Shown: piece by piece, positions 1-5,288 of the stretch | How positions within the stretch are numbered: the stretch's first letter is position 1 | Layout of the letters: every line of letters begins with the position of its first letter | Assembly (NCBI GenBank): GCA_910588595.1 | Contig: CAJUQU010000149.1 | Location: 1-9,169 of the forward strand | Length of the DNA: 9,169 bases | Direction of reading: 5' to 3' | Origin: an uncultured Lachnospiraceae bacterium | GTDB lineage: Bacteria; Bacillota_A; Clostridia; Lachnospirales; Lachnospiraceae | Translations under genes and position numbers: made by a program | Notes under the pieces: generated by a model | The model's database searches: none | What the model saw: only the letters and a program-made list of their open reading frames with translations | What the model was told of the DNA's origin: nothing

Positions 1-25
1 GTTCAGACGTGTGCTCTTCCGATCT
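1..25. other. Illumina TruSeq read-2 adapter remnant (artefact)
   Basis: The first 25 bases are identical to the 3' end of the standard Illumina TruSeq index/read-2 adapter as I know it, finishing with GCTCTTCCGATCT. Genomic insert should begin at base 26. The stretch is a library-construction artefact left at a contig end and should be trimmed. Reading frames that appear to open at GTG 9 or GTG 11 begin inside the adapter and are not real starts. Confidence 0.97.
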
Positions 26-410
26 AGGACACAAGCGGCGATCGCGGGGGGAGGCTGCTGCCAGGATCTACGGGCTGGACATTCTCAGGAGGGGTGTGAA
101 CGATCTGAAGGACAACTCGACACGCTTTATCATCATCACGAATCAGAAAGTGTTTGCAAAGAAGGCTGCCAAGATCAGCCTGTGCTTCGAGGTCAGCCAC
201 GAGAGCGGTGCACTGTACCATGCGCTCTCGCATCTGATGTACAACAGCCTGAACGTGACAAAGATCGAGTCGAGGCCGATCCCGGGGAGAAACTGGGAGT
301 ACCGGTTCTTCCTGGACTTTGAGGGAAAGCTCTCGGACAGCGCGGTGCGCAATGCGCTCAGGGGACTGCGCGAGGAGACGCACAACATGAAGATACTCGG
401 AAATTATTGA
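26..410 (+). CDS. pheA: Prephenate dehydratase C-terminal part (PheA), 5' truncated, apparent frameshift
   Basis: Prephenate dehydratase converts prephenate to phenylpyruvate in phenylalanine synthesis; in this group it is often fused to chorismate mutase, but that part would lie off the contig. Visible are the end of the catalytic domain, with the TRF motif at 120-128 (NSTRF), and a C-terminal ACT domain that binds phenylalanine for feedback inhibition. The ACT domain shows ESGALY (201-218) and ESRP (267-278), the two family effector motifs. The gene ends with ILGNY and TGA at 408-410. Upstream of base 46 the family-like sequence TQAAIAG lies in the other + frame (11, 14, 17...), whereas EAAARIYGLDIL lies in the frame of the rest. 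One extra G in the run at 46-51 would explain this. Its closeness to the adapter suggests an assembly error rather than a pseudogene. The family assignment is firm; the full length is unknown. Confidence 0.93.
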
Positions 411-434
411 CATATAAAACAAAATAGTGATACT
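407..434 (+). promoter_or_regulatory. Candidate sigma-A promoter for the ppx-ppk-maf operon
   Basis: A perfect -35 box TTGACA (407-412) overlaps the pheA stop codon. Sixteen bases later lies GATACT (429-434), a 4/6 match to the -10 consensus. Transcription would start near 441, giving a 5' leader of only about 15-20 bases carrying the ppx Shine-Dalgarno GGGGAAGAGG (441-450). The very short leader and imperfect -10 make this a candidate only; readthrough from pheA is the alternative. Confidence 0.4.
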
Positions 435-457
435 TTTTAGGGGGAAGAGGTGTAGCT

Positions 458-2020
458 ATGGCATACAAAACATTTGCGGCGATCGATGTGGGCTCCTATG
501 AGCTCGCGATGAAAATATATGAGATTTCGAACAAAAACGGCATCAAGGAGATCGATCATATCAGACACCGGATCGAGCTCGGGACAGACTCATATTTCAT
601 GGGAAAGATCAACAATGACAGAGTAGATGAGCTGTGCAGGATGCTGAACGAATTTATGGCGGTCATGAGATCGTACAAGGTGGATGCTTACAAGGCTTAT
701 GGGACAAGCGCTATCAGGGAATCGCAGAACAGGCTGATCCTGTTAGACCAGATCGAGACATGGACGGGGATCCATATCGATGCCCTGAGCAATTCGGAGC
801 AGCGTTTTCTCGATTACAAATCTGTGGCGTCCAGGGTGAAGGATTTCCAGAGTATTATAGAAAAGAGTACAGCTTTTATCGATATCGGCGGCGGGAGCGT
901 GCAGATCTCGCTCTTTGACGAGGACAGCCTTGTCACGTCGCAGAATATCAGACCGGGTGTGCTCCGCATGCGGGAGGAACTGGCGCGGGTATCTTACCGG
1001 AGCTACCAGCTTGAAGATATCGTGGAGGAGATGGTCTGCGACAGTCTCGACAGCTTCCGGGAGATGTTCGTGAGGGATAAGAAAATCCAGAATGTGATCC
1101 TGGTCGATGATTACGTATCGCAGATCGTGCACAGAAATTATATCAAGACGATCAAGAAGGGGCAGGTCAGCACAGAGCATTTTCTGGAGTTTGTGGATTC
1201 CCTGAAAAAGAAAAAAGCGAGGGAGATCGCGATGTCGCTGGGGCTGGCGCAGGAGAATATCGCCCTGCTGCATCTCTCGGCGCTGATGATCAAGTACATG
1301 ATCAGACTTCTGGGGGCGGAGATGCTCTGGGCGCCCGGGGTCTCCCTGTGCGACGGCATCGCCTATGAGTACGCGGAGATGAACAACCTGCTGCCGTCGG
1401 ACGCGGAGAGCATGCCGCATGATTTTGAGCAGGATATTCTCGACTGCGCGAGGGATATCAACAGGCGTTACCACAGCGGAGAGTACCGCACCCGTGAGCG
1501 GGAGATGATCGTGCTGACGATCTTTGACAGCATGAAGGAGATCCACGGTCTGTCGGATCGTGACCGGCTGCTTCTGCAGCTTGCGGCGATACTGGGGGAC
1601 TGCGGCAGGTTCATCAGCCTGGCGAGCGTCGGCGAGAATTCTTACAACATTATCACCGCGACGGAGATCATAGGGCTGTCCCACGTGGAGCGCGAGGTTG
1701 TGGCGAGTACCGTGAAATACGCGACAGAAAAATTTGATTACTACCATATCATGGACGACAACGCGTCGCTTGACCGGGAGGCATATCTGAAAATAGCGAA
1801 GCTGACAGCCATCATCCGGCTCTCGGATGGGCTGGATCTGAGCAACCGGGGAAAATGCAGCAAACTGAAAGTCGTGAACAAAAATGACGAGCTGGTGCTG
1901 ACCGTGGAGACGAACGCGGACATGACGCTGGAGTTTGGACTGTTTGACAAGTACGCTGCCTTTTTCGCGGAAGTGTACAATATCAAGCCGGTTCTGAGAC
2001 AGAAAAAGAGCAATATATAA
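458..2020 (+). CDS. ppx: Divergent Ppx/GppA-family exopolyphosphatase-like protein with degenerate HD domain
   Basis: This 520-residue protein belongs to the Ppx/GppA family, which releases phosphate from the ends of polyphosphate or hydrolyses pppGpp. The N-terminal ASKHA-type ATPase fold shows loop 1 (AAIDVGSYE, residues 7-15), the general-base region LSNSEQR (110-116, Glu114) and loop 2 DIGGGSVQ (142-149). Residues from about 320 onward form the HD-like C-terminal region typical of the longer family members. Several family residues are changed: GSNS is GSYE, the GGGSTE glutamate is Gln149, and the His-Asp of the HD motif is Gly380-Asp381. Enzyme activity is therefore uncertain. ATG 458 sits 7 bases after the Shine-Dalgarno GGGGAAGAGG. 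The gene lies 43 bases upstream of ppk, the usual pairing of polyphosphate synthesis and breakdown. The family is confident; the reaction is inferred. Confidence 0.85.
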   Translation: MAYKTFAAIDVGSYELAMKIYEISNKNGIKEIDHIRHRIELGTDSYFMGKINNDRVDELCRMLNEFMAVMRSYKVDAYKAYGTSAIRESQNRLILLDQIETWTGIHIDALSNSEQRFLDYKSVASRVKDFQSIIEKSTAFIDIGGGSVQISLFDEDSLVTSQNIRPGVLRMREELARVSYRSYQLEDIVEEMVCDSLDSFREMFVRDKKIQNVILVDDYVSQIVHRNYIKTIKKGQVSTEHFLEFVDSLKKKKAREIAMSLGLAQENIALLHLSALMIKYMIRLLGAEMLWAPGVSLCDGIAYEYAEMNNLLPSDAESMPHDFEQDILDCARDINRRYHSGEYRTREREMIVLTIFDSMKEIHGLSDRDRLLLQLAAILGDCGRFISLASVGENSYNIITATEIIGLSHVEREVVASTVKYATEKFDYYHIMDDNASLDREAYLKIAKLTAIIRLSDGLDLSNRGKCSKLKVVNKNDELVLTVETNADMTLEFGLFDKYAAFFAEVYNIKPVLRQKKSNI

Positions 2021-2044
2021 GAGCGTAATATAGAGCGCAATATA
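2008..2044 (+). repeat. Three imperfect 12-bp tandem repeats across the ppx stop
   Basis: Three consecutive near-copies are visible: GAGCAATATATA (2008-2019, plus one A), GAGCGTAATATA (2021-2032) and GAGCGCAATATA (2033-2044). The first copy encodes the last Ser-Asn-Ile residues of ppx and the others lie in the ppx-ppk gap. Replication slippage is the simplest origin. An effect on ppk translation or mRNA processing is possible but not shown. Confidence 0.75.
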
Positions 2045-2063
2045 TCGTAATGGGGGAATAGAC

Positions 2064-4277
2064 ATGGGCGATAAGAACAGTAAATCGGACAACAAGTATG
2101 ACTATGGCAGGTCTGAATATTATTATAACAGGGAACTGAGCTGGCTCGCCTTCAACAACCGCGTGCTGGGCGAGGCGAGGGACAAGGAGATCCCGCTGTT
2201 TGAGCGGATCAAATTTCTGAGTATCACGGCTTCCAATCTCGACGAGTTTTTTATGGTGCGTGTGGCGTCGCTGAAGGATATGGTCAATGCCGGGTACACG
2301 AAGAAGGATATCGCCGGGATGACGCCGGCAGAACAGTTAGAGGGGGTGAACCGGGCGACGCACGAGCTTGTCGGTCTGCAGTACCTGGTCTACAATAAGT
2401 CGCTGCTGCCGCTGCTTGCGCAGAATGGGCTTGCGGTGGTAGAGAGCCATGAGGAGCTGACGAAAAAGGACTGTGCCTTTGTCGACAGGTATTTTCAGGA
2501 TTATGTGTACCCGGTGCTCACACCGATGGCGGTGGACTCGTCGAGACCGTTCCCGCTGATACGGAATAAATCCCTGAACCTGGGGGCTTTGGTGTCGAGG
2601 AAGACGGTAAAGAGCAGGAGGCACCTGTTCAACAAGAAGTCGGTCCAGGGGAAAGAACTGGAGTTTGCCACCGTCCAGGTTCCGAGCGTGCTCCCGCGCA
2701 TCATACAGCTGCCGGAGGCGGCGGATGGGACAAAGCGCGTGATCCTGCTTGAGCAGATCATCGAGCGGAACATGGACAAGCTGTTTCTAAACTACAATAT
2801 AGAGTGTTCTTTTCCGTTCCGGATCATGAGAAATGCGGATTTCTCGTTTGATGAGGACGAGACGGAAGACCTGTTGAAGGAGATCGAAAAGCAGCTCAAG
2901 AAGAGACAGTGGGGACAGGCGATCCGGCTCGAGGTCGAGGAGGGGATCGACAGGCGTCTGCTCGACATCATCAGAAAGGAACTGATGATCGACGAGCGGG
3001 ATATCTACAGTATTCCCGGACCGCTGGATCTCACATTCCTGATGAAAATGTACGGGATGGAAGGGTTTGAGCATCTCAAGTACAGTCCTTATACACCGCA
3101 GCCCGTGCCGGAGATCGAGGCGGACGATGACATCTTTGAGCGGATCAGGGAACAGGATATTCTCCTGCATCATCCCTATCAGACGTTTGCGCCCGTCGTC
3201 GACTTCATCAAGCAGGCGGCAAAGGATCCCAGGGTGCTCGCCATCAAGCAGACGCTGTACCGCGTCAGCGGCAATTCCCCGATCATCGCGGCGCTCGCGC
3301 AGGCGGCGGAGAACGGCAAACAGGTGACGGTGCTGGTCGAGCTGAAAGCCCGCTTTGACGAGGAGAACAATATTGTGTGGGCGAAAAAGCTGGAGCAGGC
3401 GGGATGCCACGTGATCTATGGCCTGGTGGGGTTGAAGACGCACTGCAAGATCACGCTGGTGGTGAGGCGCGAGGAGGAAGGCATCAGGCGCTATGTGCAT
3501 CTGGGTACAGGCAACTACAACGATGCCACCGCCAAGCTCTATACCGATCTGGGGATCCTCACCTGCAACGAGGCGATCGGCGAGGATGCGACGGCAGTCT
3601 TCAACATGCTGTCCGGCTACTCGGAGCCGCTTGGCTGGAATCATCTGGCGCTGGCACCGTTGTGGCTGAAGGACAGGTTTCTGTATCTGATCAACAGGGA
3701 AAAAGAAAACGCGGTCGAGAAGCGCCCCGCCAGGATCGTGGCGAAGATGAACTCCCTGTGCGATCCGGATGTCATCAGGGCACTGTACGAGGCGGCGGCA
3801 AAGGGTGTGAAGATCCAGTTGATCGTCAGGGGGATCTGCTGTCTCAGGACAGGTGTGGAGGGCACGAACGACAATATTGAGGTGCGCTCCATCGTCGGGA
3901 ATTTCCTGGAACACGCGAGGATATTCTACTTTGAGAACGCGGGTGATCCGGAGCTGTATATGGCGAGCGCGGACTGGATGCCAAGAAACCTGGAGCGGAG
4001 GGTCGAGATCCTCTTCCCGGTGCTCAATGCCGATCTGAAAGAGAAGGTGTGGCATGTCCTTGAGGTGCAGCTGAGTGACACGTGCAAGTCCCAGTTCCTC
4101 CAGGCGGACGGGAGCTACCGCAAGGCGGAAAACAGGACGGACGGCAAGGAAAAGAACGCTGTCAACGCGCAGGAACTGTTCTGCAGGGAATATGTGTCGC
4201 TGGCGGCGAAAAAGGAAAAAGCGGGGCAGCAGGCGCGCACGTTTAAGCCGGAGTACAACCAGGCGATACAGAACTGA
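2064..4277 (+). CDS. ppk1: Polyphosphate kinase 1 (Ppk1)
   Basis: Ppk1 reversibly transfers the gamma-phosphate of ATP to growing polyphosphate through a phosphohistidine intermediate. At 737 residues it is a little longer than the usual 690-720. It shows the N domain (about 15-120, NRELSWLAFNNRVL and ASNLDEFFMVRV), the head domain (about 125-320, RPFPLIRNKSLNL) and two phospholipase-D-like catalytic domains (about 325-690). Family catalytic residues are present: His460 in GLKTHCK (the phosphorylated histidine), His479 in YVHLGTGNYN, and His617 in FLEHARI, followed by MASADWMPRNLERRVE. The last 45 or so residues are a charged tail that looks variable. ATG 2064 follows GGGGGAA; the upstream ATG at 2050 is closed by a stop after three codons. 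It probably shares a transcript with the ppx-like gene and maf. No disrupted motif is seen and the call is firm. Confidence 0.98.
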   Translation: MGDKNSKSDNKYDYGRSEYYYNRELSWLAFNNRVLGEARDKEIPLFERIKFLSITASNLDEFFMVRVASLKDMVNAGYTKKDIAGMTPAEQLEGVNRATHELVGLQYLVYNKSLLPLLAQNGLAVVESHEELTKKDCAFVDRYFQDYVYPVLTPMAVDSSRPFPLIRNKSLNLGALVSRKTVKSRRHLFNKKSVQGKELEFATVQVPSVLPRIIQLPEAADGTKRVILLEQIIERNMDKLFLNYNIECSFPFRIMRNADFSFDEDETEDLLKEIEKQLKKRQWGQAIRLEVEEGIDRRLLDIIRKELMIDERDIYSIPGPLDLTFLMKMYGMEGFEHLKYSPYTPQPVPEIEADDDIFERIREQDILLHHPYQTFAPVVDFIKQAAKDPRVLAIKQTLYRVSGNSPIIAALAQAAENGKQVTVLVELKARFDEENNIVWAKKLEQAGCHVIYGLVGLKTHCKITLVVRREEEGIRRYVHLGTGNYNDATAKLYTDLGILTCNEAIGEDATAVFNMLSGYSEPLGWNHLALAPLWLKDRFLYLINREKENAVEKRPARIVAKMNSLCDPDVIRALYEAAAKGVKIQLIVRGICCLRTGVEGTNDNIEVRSIVGNFLEHARIFYFENAGDPELYMASADWMPRNLERRVEILFPVLNADLKEKVWHVLEVQLSDTCKSQFLQADGSYRKAENRTDGKEKNAVNAQELFCREYVSLAAKKEKAGQQARTFKPEYNQAIQN

Positions 4278-4291
4278 CAGGAGTGTAGCTT

Positions 4292-4894
4292 ATGGTAAAA
4301 TATATACTTGCATCAAATTCCCCGAGGCGGCGTGAGCTCTTAGAACAGGCTGGGATATGCTTTGAGATCTCACCGGCGCAGGGGGAGGAGATCAGCATGG
4401 GAGATCTCCCGGCAGACATCGTGGAGGAGCTCTCCTGCAAAAAAGCAACTGAGGTGGCGCAGCGGTATCTGCAAAAGTATGAAAATGACACAGTTGTCAT
4501 AATCGGGGCGGACACGGTTGTGGCGTGCCAGGGTGAGATCATGGGGAAACCCAGGGATCAGGCGGATGCGTCGGCAATGCTCGCAAAACTGCAGGGCGGC
4601 ACGCATCAGGTGTACACGGGTGTGACGTTTATTGTGCTGGAACGAGGGCAGGGGGAACGAGGGCAGAAGGTCGTAACTTTTCATGAGCGGACAGATGTCA
4701 GCATGTACCCAATGACGCCGGAACAAATCGCGGCGTATGTGGCGACCGGGGAGCCGATGGACAAGGCGGGCGCCTATGCGATACAGGGAAAGTGTGCAGT
4801 CTATATCAAGGGGATCAACGGGGATTACAATAACGTTGTCGGACTGCCTGTCGCGAGGCTGATGCATGAACTTTTTAAAAGACAATTGGCCTGA
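4292..4894 (+). CDS. maf: Maf family nucleoside triphosphate pyrophosphatase
   Basis: Maf proteins hydrolyse nucleoside triphosphates to the monophosphate and pyrophosphate; the YhdE-like branch prefers dTTP, UTP and modified pyrimidines, and overproduction is linked to septation arrest. This 200-residue protein has the N-terminal phosphate-binding motif ASNSPRRRELL (7-17), ADTVV (73-77) with the catalytic Asp74, GKP (85-87), HQVYTGV (105-111) and the C-terminal DKAGAYAIQG (157-166) and NVVGLP (181-186). The DKAGAY/QG pattern favours the dTTP/UTP type over YceF. An in-frame repeat, ERGQG-ERGQK at 117-126, lengthens what should be a surface hairpin. ATG 4292 is 8 bases after AGGAG (4279-4283) and 14 bases after the ppk stop, so translation is probably coupled in the same operon. 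Substrate choice is inferred. Confidence 0.96.
   Translation: MVKYILASNSPRRRELLEQAGICFEISPAQGEEISMGDLPADIVEELSCKKATEVAQRYLQKYENDTVVIIGADTVVACQGEIMGKPRDQADASAMLAKLQGGTHQVYTGVTFIVLERGQGERGQKVVTFHERTDVSMYPMTPEQIAAYVATGEPMDKAGAYAIQGKCAVYIKGINGDYNNVVGLPVARLMHELFKRQLA
4639..4666 (+). repeat. In-frame 15-base-period repeat inside maf
   Basis: GGAACGAGGGCAG occurs twice, at 4639-4651 and 4654-4666. The 15-base period keeps the frame and duplicates the peptide ERGQ. It reads as a small slippage duplication in a region expected to be a variable loop. Confidence 0.85.
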
Positions 4895-4908
4895 TTGCTG
4901 AAAAAGGG

Positions 4909-4937
4909 TTTACAAAATAGTATAGATACTGTTACAT
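4909..4937 (+). promoter_or_regulatory. Possible promoter with overlapping inverted repeat upstream of the 87/711-residue gene pair
   Basis: TTTACA (4909-4914, 5/6 of the -35 consensus) is followed after 17 bases by TTACAT (4932-4937), a weak -10. Between them lies AATAGTAT-AG-ATACTGTT (4917-4934), an eight-base inverted repeat with one mismatch. A repressor site over a promoter is a reasonable reading, but the -10 is poor and no regulator gene is in view. Confidence 0.3.
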
Positions 4938-4948
4938 TGGTATTGGGA

Positions 4949-4977
4949 ATTTATGGAACAACGAATTGTCCATAGAT
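4949..4977 (+). promoter_or_regulatory. Leader inverted repeat / RNA hairpin upstream of the 87-residue gene
   Basis: TATGGA (4952-4957) pairs with TCCATA (4969-4974), and CAA (4959-4961) with TTG (4966-4968). This leaves one bulged A (4958) and the loop CGAA (4962-4965). Three more pairs, one of them U-G, extend the stem to 4949-4977. No U tract follows, so it is not a standard intrinsic terminator. It ends 13 bases before the Shine-Dalgarno site and could be an operator, an mRNA-stabilising hairpin or a binding site. Confidence 0.5.
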
Positions 4978-4990
4978 CAAAATTTATTAT

Positions 4991-4998
4991 AAAAGGAG
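4991..4998 (+). promoter_or_regulatory. Ribosome binding site deciding the start of the 87-residue gene
   Basis: AAAAGGAG (4991-4998) is followed by two ATGs in different frames, at 5002 and 5009. The first is only 3 bases from the site and opens a frame closed by a stop after six codons. The second is 10 bases away and opens the 87-codon frame, so 5009 is the likely start. Confidence 0.75.
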
Positions 4999-5008
4999 AT
5001 CATGAAGT

Positions 5009-5272
5009 ATGCACGAGTATGATGAGGCGGTACTGAACTGTTTTTTGGAAAACCAGCTTCAGCTAGTACCGGAAAAGGTAGCAGAGAATATTGATGAGGC
5101 GGAGGCATTTCTTGAGGAGTGCATGGCTGTAGTCGTTGATTCGCTCGACGAAGTATGGAATTACTTTGATGAGCAAGGGATCGACTTAGAAGGTCAGGAA
5201 AAGGAAGCGATAGCGGACGCACCGGAGGTATTCGATATCGGGGATGGAAGATACCTCATAGTAGAAAGCTAA
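5009..5272 (+). CDS. Small, strongly acidic protein of unknown function
   Basis: I do not recognise a named domain in this 87-residue protein. It holds 16 Glu and 9 Asp against only 2 Lys and 1 Arg, and has no signal peptide or membrane segment. Residues 1-19 and 29-56 look like amphipathic helices (for example AEAFLEECM and SLDEVWNYFDE). A short beta-like ending, DGRYLIVE (79-86), closes the protein. It is preceded by a good ribosome binding site and a leader with inverted repeats, and its stop lies 16 bases before the next start, so the two genes are probably co-transcribed. Its size, acidity and position suggest a small folded cytoplasmic partner or regulator of the large downstream protein. 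That role is inference from context only. That it is a real gene is likely from the ribosome binding site, spacing and uninterrupted frame. Confidence 0.8.
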   Translation: MHEYDEAVLNCFLENQLQLVPEKVAENIDEAEAFLEECMAVVVDSLDEVWNYFDEQGIDLEGQEKEAIADAPEVFDIGDGRYLIVES

Positions 5273-5288
5273 AGGATAGGTAGACAAG

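Noticed and set aside
9..25. GTG start for a complete 133-residue protein at the left edge
   Set aside because: The start codon lies in adapter sequence, and the protein is clearly the tail of a longer prephenate dehydratase.
743..2095. Long antisense reading frame (about 450 codons) opposite the ppx-like gene
   Set aside because: It mirrors a well-supported + strand gene, has no recognisable domain and is rich in His, Arg and Gln as expected from reverse-complement codons.
2787..4055. Long antisense reading frame (about 420 codons) opposite ppk1
   Set aside because: It lies wholly inside the ppk1 catalytic region, whose protein motifs are intact, and the composition is that of a shadow frame.
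5002..5022. Short leader peptide from the ATG at 5002
   Set aside because: Only six codons, and just 3 bases from the Shine-Dalgarno site, too close for efficient initiation; ATG 5009 fits better.
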